From NCBI GenBank assembly GCA_050699595.1, contig JBOHFI010000002.1, positions 62,001-126,000 on the forward strand: a DNA stretch of 64,000 nt, in the 5' to 3' direction. Below, one piece after another: positions 43,645 through 52,127 of this stretch. The translations under genes and the position numbers were made by a program. Source of the DNA: GCA-003244245 sp050699595. Lineage in GTDB: Bacteria; Actinomycetota; Actinomycetes; Mycobacteriales; Pseudonocardiaceae. The notes beneath the pieces are model-generated. The model was not told the DNA's origin. It did not search any database and worked only from the letters and a program-made list of their open reading frames with translations. Position 1 is the stretch's first letter; every line of letters starts with the position of its first letter.

Positions 43645-44870
43645 GGCTGTTCCTCCAGCAGGTTGAACCAGGTCACCGCGGTGTCCACGTCCTTGTCACC
43701 CCGGCCGGACAGGTTCACCAACAACAAGGCCCCCTCGCCGAGTTCTGCGCCCAACGTCAGAGCACCGGCCACCGCGTGCGCCGACTCGATCGCCGGGATG
43801 ATCCCCTCGGTGCGGGACAGCAGCCCGAAGGCGTCCATCGCCTGCGCATCGGTGATCGGCCGGTACTCGGCCCGCCCAGTATCCTTGAGCCAGGAATGCT
43901 CGGGCCCCACCCCGGGGTAGTCCAGCCCAGCTGAGATCGAATGCGCCTCCACGGTCTGCCCATCGGAGTCCTGCAGCAGGTAGGACAACGCGCCGTGCAG
44001 CATCCCGGGCTCACCGGCGGACAGCGCCGCGGCGTGCCGGCCGGTGTCCACCCCGTCGCCGGCCGCTTCGAAGCCGACCAGGCGCACCCCCGGGTCGTCG
44101 AGGAACGGGTGGAAGATGCCGATCGCGTTGGAGCCGCCCCCGACGCACGCGGCCACCGCATCGGGCAACCGGCCGTAGCGGGCGAGCATCTGCTCACGGG
44201 CCTCCAACCCGATGACGCGGTGGAAGTCGCGCACCATCACCGGGAAGGGGTGCGGCCCGGCGACGGTGCCGAGAATGTAGTGCGTGGTGTCGACATTCGT
44301 CACCCAGTCCCGCAGTGCCTCGTTGATCGAGTCCTTGAGGGTGCGGGATCCGGTCGTCACCGGGATCACCTCGGCACCGAGCAGCCGCATCCGGGCGACG
44401 TTGAGCGCTTGGCGCTGGGTGTCCACCTCACCCATGTAGACCACGCACTCCAGCCCGAGCAGCGCGCACGCGGTCGCGGTAGCGACGCCGTGCTGGCCCG
44501 CCCCGGTCTCCGCGATCACCCGGGGTTTGCCCATCCGCTGGGTGAGCAACGCCTGACCCAGCACATTGTTGATCTTGTGGGATCCGGTGTGGTTGAGGTC
44601 CTCCCGCTTGAGCAGGATCAGCGCCCCGCCGGCATGCTCGGACAGCCTGGGCGCCTCGGTGATCGGGGAAGGTCGGCCGGCGTAGTCGGTGAGCAGGCTG
44701 TTCAGCCGGGCGGTGAACTCCGGATCCGATCGGGCTTCGGCATAGACGGCGGCGAGCTCGTCGAGGGCCGCGATGAGCGCTTCGGGCACGAACCGACCGC
44801 CGTACCGTCCGAAGTACCCGCGGGCGTCGGGCTGGGCGATGGTGGGTGCACCAGGCTGGATGCCGACCAT
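43641..44870 (-). CDS. trpB: Tryptophan synthase beta chain
   Basis: PLP enzyme joining indole and serine; 409 residues. GRYGGRFVPEALI, LKREDLNHTGSHKINNVLGQ (PLP Lys), AETGAGQHGVATATACALLG, GGGSNAIGIFHPF (phosphate loop) and GRGDKDVDT are present. I place the start at the ATG 44870, five bases after trpC; an in-frame GTG at 44897 overlaps trpC and would add nine residues. Confidence 0.96.
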   Translation of the reverse strand: MVGIQPGAPTIAQPDARGYFGRYGGRFVPEALIAALDELAAVYAEARSDPEFTARLNSLLTDYAGRPSPITEAPRLSEHAGGALILLKREDLNHTGSHKINNVLGQALLTQRMGKPRVIAETGAGQHGVATATACALLGLECVVYMGEVDTQRQALNVARMRLLGAEVIPVTTGSRTLKDSINEALRDWVTNVDTTHYILGTVAGPHPFPVMVRDFHRVIGLEAREQMLARYGRLPDAVAACVGGGSNAIGIFHPFLDDPGVRLVGFEAAGDGVDTGRHAAALSAGEPGMLHGALSYLLQDSDGQTVEAHSISAGLDYPGVGPEHSWLKDTGRAEYRPITDAQAMDAFGLLSRTEGIIPAIESAHAVAGALTLGAELGEGALLLVNLSGRGDKDVDTAVTWFNLLEEQP

Positions 44871-44875
44871 GCCAC

Positions 44876-45685
44876 TCACCGAGCCGGCTTGGGACACGAG
44901 GGGTGCGACCCCGCAGTGACCAGCTGGGTGACCGCAGCCTTGGGGTCTCCGCTGGTCACCAGGCCCTCACCGACGAGCACCGCGTCCGCACCCGCACCCG
45001 CGTAGGCCAGCAGCTCCGCAGGCCCGCGCACCCCGGACTCAGCGACCCGCAGCACGTCACCCGGCAGCCCCGGCGCGATCTTGCTGAAGACGTCCGGGTG
45101 CACGTCCAGGGTATGCAGGTCACGAGCGTTGACCCCGATCAGGGTCGCGCCGGCCTCCAGCGCGCGGTCGGCTTCCTCGGTGGTGTGCACCTCGACCAGC
45201 GCGGCCATCCCCAGTGACTCGACCCGGTCGAGCAGCGACTCCAGCGCGTTCTGCTCCAGCGCAGCGACGATCAGCAGCACCACGTCCGCTCCGTGCGCCC
45301 GTGCTTCATGCACCTGGTAGGGGCTGACGATGAAGTCCTTGCGCAGCACCGGGAGATCCACAGCGGCGCGCACCGCGTCCAGGTCGGCCAGCGAGCCACC
45401 GAAGCACCGGCCCTCGGTCAGCACACTGATCATGCGGGCGCCGGCATCCGCGTAGTCGGTGGCGAGCGCGGCCGGATCCAGGATATCGGCCAGAGCCCCC
45501 CGGGACGGGCTGCGGCGCTTCACCTCCGCGATGACGCCGATCCCGGGGCCCCGCAGTGCGGTCAGGGCGTCCCGGGGAGCCGGCACCCAGGTGGCGCGCT
45601 GCTTGATCTCAGCGAACCCGACAGCGGCTTCACGATCAGCGAGGTCCGCTCTGACCCCTTCGAGGATCGCCTCCAAGACGCTCAA
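44876..45685 (-). CDS. trpC: Indole-3-glycerol-phosphate synthase
   Basis: Converts CdRP to indole-glycerol phosphate; 269 residues. VIAEVKRRSPSRGAL, YADAGARMISVLTEGRCFGG, LRKDFIVSPYQVHEARAHGA, LVEVHTTEEADRAL and GVNARDLHTLDV are the IGPS motifs with catalytic Lys and Glu residues. TTG start at 45685, supported by GGAAGGGG upstream. Monofunctional: no TrpF domain, whose role is expected of PriA at 49755. Confidence 0.95.
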   Translation of the reverse strand: MSVLEAILEGVRADLADREAAVGFAEIKQRATWVPAPRDALTALRGPGIGVIAEVKRRSPSRGALADILDPAALATDYADAGARMISVLTEGRCFGGSLADLDAVRAAVDLPVLRKDFIVSPYQVHEARAHGADVVLLIVAALEQNALESLLDRVESLGMAALVEVHTTEEADRALEAGATLIGVNARDLHTLDVHPDVFSKIAPGLPGDVLRVAESGVRGPAELLAYAGAGADAVLVGEGLVTSGDPKAAVTQLVTAGSHPSCPKPAR

Positions 45686-45750
45686 GCCTGTCCCCTTCCG
45701 CCCCTGCGCAGCCGGGTCTCGATGCTAGCTCCGGCCTGCGCGGCGCCCCG

Positions 45751-46350
45751 TCACCGGGGGTATCCCGACGCCGTAGGGTCCTCACCGGAGTCCATCCGCT
45801 CCCAGAACCGCCCGCTCGAGGGCAGGTCCCCGCGTGGTCGGGATGTCGGCGCCTGGTAACGGCGACCAAGCCTTGGCATCCGGTGTCCCCGCACCCCCAG
45901 CGTGACACCCGCCGCGGCGAGCAGTAAGGCCCCGTTCGCGGCCAGCGCCGGACCCGCGAACAGCACCGCCGCCCCGAGCGGGACGGACCGGGCGGGCAGT
46001 TCAGCCGCGGACATCGCGGCGCCGGGCAGCCATCGCCCCTCGGCTACCCGCGACACCGCCACGACCAGCGGCACCGCCGCGGCCAGCAGCACGGCACCGA
46101 GCAGCCATCGCGCCCATCCGGCGGTCGCCAGCGCCGCGGCCACCGCGGCGAGTGCCAGGGTCGCCAGCGGGCCCAGTACCGGCAGCACGGCGGATCCGTT
46201 GACCCGCACCTGGACGATCCCGCGCAGCGGCACCCGGACATCGAGCTGGGCCCACCCGAGCGTCGCGGCGCCGCCGAGCATCGCCGAGGCCACGACCAGC
46301 GCCGCGATGGTGGCCGCGAGCGCCCTGCGCGAGGGGGCGCGCTCAGGCAC
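45751..46350 (-). CDS. Tryptophan-operon-associated membrane protein (TIGR02234 type)
   Basis: About 199 residues with four membrane helices (ALAATIAALVVASAMLGGAA, LATLALAAVAAALATAG, LLGAVLLAAAVPLVVAV, AAVLFAGPALAANGALLLAA) and a polar tail. Such proteins sit between trpE and trpC in actinobacteria (Rv1610 in M. tuberculosis). Function unknown. The GTG at 46350 overlaps the trpE stop by eight bases; a second GTG at 46371 is possible. Confidence 0.85.
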   Translation of the reverse strand: MPERAPSRRALAATIAALVVASAMLGGAATLGWAQLDVRVPLRGIVQVRVNGSAVLPVLGPLATLALAAVAAALATAGWARWLLGAVLLAAAVPLVVAVSRVAEGRWLPGAAMSAAELPARSVPLGAAVLFAGPALAANGALLLAAAGVTLGVRGHRMPRLGRRYQAPTSRPRGDLPSSGRFWERMDSGEDPTASGYPR

Positions 46351-47905
46351 GCAGCGACCCGGCGGGCTCACCGGCGGCCAGCCGCAAGGTGCCCGCCGCG
46401 GCGATGGCGGCCAGCACCGCGCCGGCCTTGTTCAGGCACTCGGCATCCTCGGCCACCGGGTCGGAATCGGCGACGATGCCCGCGCCGGCCTGCACGTACG
46501 CCACCCCGTTGCGGACCATCGCGGTGCGGATGGCGATCGCGGTGTCGGCGTCCCCGGCGAAGTCGAGGTATCCGACCACTCCCCCGTACACCCCGCGCCG
46601 GGTGGGTTCAAGCTCCTCGATGAGCTCCATCGCCCTCGGTTTGGGCGCCCCGGACAGCGTCCCGGCGGGAAAGCACGCGGCCACCGCGTCGAACGCGGTA
46701 TATCCCGGCGCCAGCTCTCCGGTGACGGTGGAGACCAGGTGCATGACGTGGCTGTAGCGCTCGACCCGGAAGAAGTCGGTGACGTGCACCGAGCCGGGCC
46801 GGCACACCCGGCCGACGTCGTTGCGGCCGAGGTCGACCAGCATGAGGTGCTCGGCGCGCTCCTTCTCGTCGACCATCAGGTCCTTCTCCAGCCGGCAGTC
46901 CTCATCAGGGTCGGCGCCGCGGCGGCGGGTGCCGGCGATCGGGTGCATGGTGACCTTGCCATCCCGGACGGTCACCAAGGCCTCGGGGCTGCAGCCGACG
47001 ACGCTGAACTCCTCCAGCATGAGCAAGTACATGTACGGGCTGGGGTTGGTGGTGCGCAGTACTCGGTAGATGTCCAGCGGGTCGGCGTCGGTGACCATCT
47101 CAAAACGCTGGGAGACCACCACCTGGAAGGCCTCGCCGGCGCGGATCGCCTCCTTGGCCGCCTCGACAGCGGCGTGGTACTGCTCGGGGCTGCGGCGGCG
47201 CAGGAACTCTGGTGCCAGCCGGCTGAACACGGCCGCGCTGGCCGGTGCCGGCGTGCACAGCTTCGCGACCATCGCGTCCAACCGGGCTATCGCGTCGTCG
47301 TAGGCCTCATCAACGCGGCGCGGGGAATCATCCCAGTTGATCGCGTTGGCGATCAACGTGACGGTGCCCTCGTGGTGGTCCAGCGCAGCGAGGTCGGTGG
47401 CCAGCAACATCACCAGCTCGGGTACCCGGAGGTCGTCGACCGCCAGCTCGGGCAGCCGCTCCAGGCGCCGGACCGAGTCGTAGCCGAGGTAGCCGACCAT
47501 CCCGCCGGTGAGTGGAGGCAAGCCGGGCAGCGGCTCGGTGTGCAGCGCCGCGACGGTCTCCCGCAACGCCTCCAGCGGGGTGCCCTCCCACGGCTCCTCC
47601 ACCCCGGGAAGCCCCACCGGCGGCGTCCCGCGCCAGACCGTCCGACCACCGGACTCGGTGAGTGTGGCGGCGCTGTGCACCACCACGAAGGACCAGCGTG
47701 ACCAGGACGAACCGTTCTCCGCGGACTCGTAGAGGAAGGTTCCAGGCTGGCCTTGGGCAAGCTTGCGGTACACCCCCAGCGGGGTCTCGCCATCGGCGAG
47801 CAACGTCCGGGTCACCGGGATCACCCGGCGATCAGTCGCCAGGGCGCGAAAACGCTCCCGGTTCGGCTGCAGCTGCCCACTGTCGGTATCGGCGATGCTG
47901 GCCAT
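46343..47905 (-). CDS. trpE: Anthranilate synthase component I
   Basis: Chorismate to anthranilate with a TrpG partner, which is not in this window. 520 residues. Chorismate-binding motifs: EAFQVVVSQRFE, PSPYMYLLMLEEFSVVGCSP, HPIAGTRRRG, LMLVDLGRNDVGRVC, FPAGTLSGAPKPRAMELIEE and GIVADSDPVAEDAECLNKA. Two possible ATGs (47905 and 47914); I use the downstream one. First gene of the trp group; divergent to a TetR regulator. I see no Trp-rich leader peptide in the 80 bases upstream. Confidence 0.95.
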   Translation of the reverse strand: MASIADTDSGQLQPNRERFRALATDRRVIPVTRTLLADGETPLGVYRKLAQGQPGTFLYESAENGSSWSRWSFVVVHSAATLTESGGRTVWRGTPPVGLPGVEEPWEGTPLEALRETVAALHTEPLPGLPPLTGGMVGYLGYDSVRRLERLPELAVDDLRVPELVMLLATDLAALDHHEGTVTLIANAINWDDSPRRVDEAYDDAIARLDAMVAKLCTPAPASAAVFSRLAPEFLRRRSPEQYHAAVEAAKEAIRAGEAFQVVVSQRFEMVTDADPLDIYRVLRTTNPSPYMYLLMLEEFSVVGCSPEALVTVRDGKVTMHPIAGTRRRGADPDEDCRLEKDLMVDEKERAEHLMLVDLGRNDVGRVCRPGSVHVTDFFRVERYSHVMHLVSTVTGELAPGYTAFDAVAACFPAGTLSGAPKPRAMELIEELEPTRRGVYGGVVGYLDFAGDADTAIAIRTAMVRNGVAYVQAGAGIVADSDPVAEDAECLNKAGAVLAAIAAAGTLRLAAGEPAGSLRA

Positions 47906-47952
47906 AGTAACCATTGTGCCCGCCGTTGACTCCAGAATGTGTTCGGGCATAT

Positions 47953-47974
47953 CTTTTCATCTACTGTTGAAAAG
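47953..47974. promoter_or_regulatory. Candidate operator between trpE and tetR
   Basis: CTTTTCA (47953-47959) and TGAAAAG (47968-47974) form a 7-base inverted repeat with an 8-base spacer, 12 bases before the tetR ATG and about 50 bases from the trpE start. AT-rich and symmetric, as expected of a TetR site. Confidence 0.5.
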
Positions 47975-47985
47975 GGGAGCTGGGG

Positions 47986-48594
47986 ATGATGGCGGACGAG
48001 CGAGGTTCCCGGGGCCGTCCCCGGGGGCGCCGTCCCGCCGGGGAGAACACTCGAGCGGACCTGCTCGACGCCGCTAGGGTGGAGTTCACCGAGCGCGGCT
48101 TCGATGGCGCCACCGTACGAGCGATCGCCCAGCGGGCTGACGTGGACCCCGCGATGGTCAACCACTGGTTCGGCGGCAAAGACGGGCTCTTCGTCGCCGC
48201 CATGGAGATACCCGTCGACCCCGAGAAGATCGTCCACAGAATTCTCGACGGTGATCCTCAGCGGTTCGCCGAGCGGATCCTGCGCACCTTCCTCGCCGCC
48301 TGGGACGCCGATGGCGGTGGGGCGCTGGCCGCTCTGATTCGCAGCGTGGCCAGTCACGAGCAAGCCGCCCGGATGATGCGCGAGTTCGTCGTCCGGGTGA
48401 TCTTCGGTCGGATCGTCTCCTCGGTGGCGCCCGACCAGCTCGAGCTGCGCGCATCGCTGTGCGGTACCCAGATCGCAGGGCTCGCCATGATGCGCTACGT
48501 GATCCACCTGGAGCCGCTGGCCTCCGCCGACCACGACACCGTGGTCGCAGCGATCGCCCCGAACCTACAGCGGTACTTGACTGGCGTCTTGTGA
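47986..48594 (+). CDS. TetR-family transcriptional regulator
   Basis: A 202-residue regulator. The N-terminal HTH is TRADLLDAARVEFTERGFDG, ATVRAIAQRADVDPAMVNHW and FGGKDGLFVAAM; the C-terminal ligand domain is all-helical with no recognisable ligand. Divergent to trpE, with an inverted repeat in between, so autoregulation is likely and an effect on trpE possible. The stop codon lies inside a family-B palindrome, and its last 30 bases overlap the end of hisI. Confidence 0.9.
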   Translation: MMADERGSRGRPRGRRPAGENTRADLLDAARVEFTERGFDGATVRAIAQRADVDPAMVNHWFGGKDGLFVAAMEIPVDPEKIVHRILDGDPQRFAERILRTFLAAWDADGGGALAALIRSVASHEQAARMMREFVVRVIFGRIVSSVAPDQLELRASLCGTQIAGLAMMRYVIHLEPLASADHDTVVAAIAPNLQRYLTGVL

Positions 48595-48963
48595 GTGGCG
48601 ATGCGAGCTATGACTCGCATCGCCACTCACGGGTACTGACCTGCTGAAACAGGTCGGTGTCCCGGTGTGGCAGGCAGGGCCTACCTGGTCGACGATGAGC
48701 AGCAGGACGTCGCCGTCGCAGTCCAGGCGAATCTCGCGCACGTGCTGGGTGTGCCCGGAGGTCTCGCCCTTGACCCAGTAGGCCTGCCTGCTGCGGGACC
48801 AGTAGGTGGCCCGCCCGGTGCTCAGCGTGCGGCGCAACGCCTCGTCGTCCATCCAGGCCACCATCAGTACCTCGCCAGTGCCGTGCCGCTGCACCACGGC
48901 GCACACCAGCCCGTCGGCGTCGCGTTTCAGCTGCTCGGCGATCGCCGGATCCAACCGGCTCAC
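48565..48963 (-). CDS. hisI: Phosphoribosyl-AMP cyclohydrolase
   Basis: Third step of histidine synthesis; 132 residues. VLMVAWMDDEALRRTLSTGR, ATYWSRSRQAYWVKGETSGH, and the zinc/metal cysteines LDCDGDVLLL, ACHTG and TPTCF are intact. The catalytic core ends near residue 105; the rest (SVPVSGDASHSSHRHSQD) is encoded by a family-B palindrome that has extended the frame. GTG start overlaps the hisF stop (GTGA). Confidence 0.94.
   Translation of the reverse strand: MSRLDPAIAEQLKRDADGLVCAVVQRHGTGEVLMVAWMDDEALRRTLSTGRATYWSRSRQAYWVKGETSGHTQHVREIRLDCDGDVLLLIVDQVGPACHTGTPTCFSRSVPVSGDASHSSHRHSQDASQVPL
48591..48630. repeat. Long palindrome, family B copy 2
   Basis: Perfect 17-base arms GTGAGTGGCGATGCGAG (48591-48607) and complement (48614-48630), loop CTATGA. 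Between convergent tetR and hisI, overlapping the coding ends of both. The arm differs by one base from the core of the element at 29624. Confidence 0.85.
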
Positions 48964-49733
48964 CGGACCGTCACCCCCGCGCGGCGCAGGCCGTCTTTGA
49001 CCTCGCTGATGCGCAACTGGCCGAAGTGGAAGACGCTGGCGGCGAGCACCGCGTCAGCGCCGGCCGCCACCGCGGGCGGAAAATGCGCCACCTCGCCCGC
49101 GCCGCCGCTGGCGATCACCGGGACCGTGACGACCGCCCGCACGGCGGAGATCATCTCCAGGTCGAAGCCCGTCTTGGTGCCGTCGGCGTCCATCGAGTTG
49201 AGCAGGATCTCCCCCACGCCCAGCTCCTGGCCGCGAGCGGCCCAGGCCACCGCGTCGATCCCGGTGCCGCGCCGCCCACCGTGGGTGGTCACCTCGAAAC
49301 CGGAGGGGGTTGGTGGCTCTCCAAGAGGCACCCGCCGGGCATCCACTGAGAGCACGATGCACTGCGCGCCGAAGCGGTGGCCAGCCTCGCGCAGCAGCTC
49401 GGGGCGGGCCACCGCGGCGGTGTTGATACTCACCTTGTCCGCACCGGCCCGCAGCAGGCGGTCCACATCGGACACCTCACGGATCCCGCCGCCGACGGTG
49501 AGCGGGATGAAGACGCACTCCGCCGTGCGGCGGACCACGTCATAGGTCGTCTCCCGGTCCGCTGAGGAAGCCGTGACGTCCAGGAAGGTCAGCTCGTCGG
49601 CGCCCTGTGCGTCATAGGCGGTAGCCAGCTCGACCGGATCGCCGGCATCGCGCAGCGCGGTGAAGTTCACCCCTTTGACCACCCGGCCGGCGTCGACGTC
49701 CAGGCACGGGATCACGCGCACGGCAACGGCCAC
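48960..49733 (-). CDS. hisF: Imidazole glycerol phosphate synthase subunit HisF
   Basis: Cyclase subunit of IGP synthase, partner of HisH; 257 residues, (beta-alpha)8 barrel. VRVIPCLDVDAGRVVKGVNF, LTFLDVTAS, VFIPLTVGGGIRE, VLSVDARRV, GEILLNSMDADGTKTGFDLE and VIASGGAGEV cover the catalytic Asp residues and phosphate sites. Overlaps hisI by four bases; hisA begins 21 bases upstream. Confidence 0.97.
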   Translation of the reverse strand: MAVAVRVIPCLDVDAGRVVKGVNFTALRDAGDPVELATAYDAQGADELTFLDVTASSADRETTYDVVRRTAECVFIPLTVGGGIREVSDVDRLLRAGADKVSINTAAVARPELLREAGHRFGAQCIVLSVDARRVPLGEPPTPSGFEVTTHGGRRGTGIDAVAWAARGQELGVGEILLNSMDADGTKTGFDLEMISAVRAVVTVPVIASGGAGEVAHFPPAVAAGADAVLAASVFHFGQLRISEVKDGLRRAGVTVR

Positions 49734-49754
49734 TCATCCACCCTATGCGGCGGT

Positions 49755-50486
49755 CTAGCGGGCGGCGGCCAGGGCGGCGGGCAGGGTGAGCACCCCCGTG
49801 TAGAGCGCCTTGCCGATGATCGCGCCCTCCACACCGTCCGGGGCCAGCGCGGCCAGCGCGGCCACGTCGCCGGCCCCGGAGACTCCACCGGAGGCGATCA
49901 CAGGAGCCTTCGTCCGGGCACAGACCGCGCGCAGCAGATCCAGGTTCGGACCGCGCAGCGTGCCGTCCTTGGTGACGTCGGTGACCACGTAGCGCGGGCA
50001 GCCGTCGGCGTCCAAGCGCTCGAGCACCTCCCAGAGATCGCCGCCGGAGGAGGTCCAGCCGCGCGCGGCGAGGATGTGCCGCCCGTCGATGATCCGCACG
50101 TCGAGCCCCACCGCGATCCGCTCACCATGCTCGGCGATCACCGCGCGGCACCAGCCCGGGTCCTCGATCGCTGCGGTGCCCAGGTTCACTCGGGTGCATC
50201 CGGTGGCCAGCGCGCGACTTAGGGACGCGTCGTCCCGGATACCTCCGGAGAGCTCCACCGCGATGTCCAGCCTGCCGACGACCTCGGCCAGCAGCTCGGC
50301 GTTGCAGCCCCGACCGAACGCCGCGTCCAGGTCGACCAGGTGGATCCACTCGGCACCGTCGGCCTGCCAGGCCAGCGCGGACTCCACCGGATCGCCGTAC
50401 CACGTCTCGGTGCCGGCCTCGCCCTGAGTGAGACGGACGGTCCGGCCACCGGCGACGTCCACCGCGGGCAGCAGCACGAAACTCAC
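49755..50486 (-). CDS. priA: PriA, bifunctional HisA/TrpF isomerase
   Basis: Isomerises ProFAR (histidine) and, in actinobacteria, also PRA (tryptophan). 243 residues. LLPAVDVAGGRTVRLTQGEA, WIHLVDLDAAFGRG, VELSGGIRDD, VNLGTAAIEDP, YVVTDVTKDGTLRGPNLDLL and ASGGVSGAGD match the family. The dual function is inferred from lineage and from the absence of any trpF among the trp genes here. GTG start at 50486; the expected upstream partner hisH is 1.6 kb away across an inserted gene. Confidence 0.93.
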   Translation of the reverse strand: MSFVLLPAVDVAGGRTVRLTQGEAGTETWYGDPVESALAWQADGAEWIHLVDLDAAFGRGCNAELLAEVVGRLDIAVELSGGIRDDASLSRALATGCTRVNLGTAAIEDPGWCRAVIAEHGERIAVGLDVRIIDGRHILAARGWTSSGGDLWEVLERLDADGCPRYVVTDVTKDGTLRGPNLDLLRAVCARTKAPVIASGGVSGAGDVAALAALAPDGVEGAIIGKALYTGVLTLPAALAAAR

Positions 50487-50738
50487 CGGCTCACCCTATG
50501 CCAGCCTCGCTGGTCCGTGCAGGAACGGTCACTCGCAGTGTGACAAGTGGCTACGGAACACACCAGTCACCGTGCGAGATTCAGCCGGCAACCCCTCCAA
50601 CCAGCCGATCTTCTGGCGCAGATGCCTGTTCGGCCACGCGTCCTCCGACGTACAGTTCCGGAGCAAGCCTCTTTTCCAGCCATCGAAACCCCGACTCCGG
50701 CCTCCACCACGACGCTTGGCGCGAAAGGACAACCAATC

Positions 50739-51918
50739 GTGATCGAAGGTTCAGCTAGTCAGCCCTGGTGGAAACGATCTGGTCGGGGGTTCAGCGAGAA
50801 CTTCAGATGGCACGACGTACTGACTCTGCTGCTCGGCGGAGTGGTCGGGTTCGCAGGCAATGCGTTGCACAACCGTGACATATCTACGGGCGCATCCCTG
50901 TTGACGCTCGGAATCCTTACACTCTGCGCAGCAATCAGCATCAGCCGATTTCGAGTCGAGACCGAAGCCAAAACAATCGCCATAATCCAGGAATTCCATG
51001 AAGAATTTCAGGAGAAGCTCAGAAAAAAACCTGAACCAGGTGCACGCCACTGTCTCATTCATCCCCGAGGCGAGTGGGACCAGCGTAGCCGCGAACAGCA
51101 AGAGGGGCTATGATGCGGACACAGCGGCAGTACTCCGGGCACGGAAGCAGATTTTGATCGTCGGTGACTATTGCCCCCCTCCCGGAGAAGGCGCCGCGCT
51201 TGACAAGCTACCGGAGCACAGATCCGAGTTTCTCCAAGCTATCGAAGCGATGCTTGCCAAGCGACTCGAGGGAGACCCCGGCTCAGCGCCACTTCTGGAG
51301 TACCGCAGGTTCATACAGCGACCAATCAACGTCTACAACATGATAAAGGGTCGCGAAATGGCGGGAAATCCAGGAATCACACTCGAACCGGGCGACACGG
51401 TCGGGGACATTCAGGTATTCGAGCACTGCATGCGAGTCCTCGACATCGTGACGAGAGACGAGACCCGGGAGGGCGAACGCATTCGCGTCCAGATCAAGGT
51501 TATTCCATTCTTGCCCAACCGTCCCAGCGTACTACTCGTGGACGATCGCGACGTGCAATTTATAATCCCAACCCGTATCGACAGTCCGGGTGACAAATGC
51601 GCCCAGCAAGGCCTACTGGGCGCATTTGTCCTAGAGGACAAGGCCGGAGGATCCGAAGTCTGTTATCCATTCACGAAACTGTTCGATAAGATTAGCTCAA
51701 TTCTCAGCCACGGTGATCAGAGTCAGAAACGGGAACCACAAACAGTCAGGCTGATCGACCGATTGCCTCTCGACACGACGAAAACAAGCACCAGCCCAGC
51801 GATATCCGCACTATGGCCATCACCGAGACCCCCGGACACGACCATTCGATTTATCCTGATTTTTAGCGCCGCGACGGGACTTCGCCGTTTCGGCGGGCTC
51901 ACCGCGGCGCAATCGTAG
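50739..51918 (+). pseudogene. Two-helix membrane protein with a degenerate PLD-like domain (copy 2, frameshifted)
   Basis: Paralogue of the protein at 8087-9085: FSENFRWHDVLTLLLGG, SISRFRVETEAK, NLNQVHATV, QILIVGDYCPPPGEGAALD, YRRFIQRPINVYN, FLPNRPSVLLVDDRDVQF and IPTRID align in order. The first frame (GTG 50739, AAAGGA nine bases upstream) runs to about 51010, where a run of seven A shifts the frame; removing one A restores EKLRKNLNQVHATV, colinear with copy 1. The second frame ends at 51918 with about 55 extra residues. Either a pseudogene, a sequencing error in the A tract, or expression through slippage. It sits on the plus strand inside the minus-strand his genes. Confidence 0.7.
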
Positions 51919-51920
51919 CT

Positions 51921-51984
51921 TGATCGTTGAAAGTGAGGTGTGGCCGTGCATTTCTGCACGGCCACACCTCACTTTCAACGATCA
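51921..51984. repeat. 30-base-arm perfect palindrome after the copy 2 gene
   Basis: The longest inverted repeat in the window: arms 51921-51950 and 51955-51984 are exact complements with loop TTTC; the arm begins TGATCGTTGAAAGTGAGG. It starts two bases after the stop codon of copy 2 and faces convergent hisH. A strong bidirectional terminator or a mobile palindrome. Confidence 0.88.
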
Positions 51985-52127
51985 CCAGTAGGCGCCAAGA
52001 GGGCAAAACGGATGATGCAGTCGAAATTCCATTGCGGTATCAGGTGCTCCGTGGCCACCGACACGACCACGGCAATGGCGCCACCCCCGCACCCAGCAGT
52101 CACCGGCATGCCTTGTCTGCGGGTCAG

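Noticed and set aside
45902..47701. Plus-strand 599-codon frame opposite trpE and the TIGR02234-type gene
   Set aside because: Antisense shadow without motifs or ribosome site.
50990..51020. Programmed -1 frameshift at the A7 tract
   Set aside because: The shift needed is +1 (or removal of one A), not -1, so a classical slippery heptamer with -1 slippage does not fit; slippage during transcription or a mutation are the remaining options.
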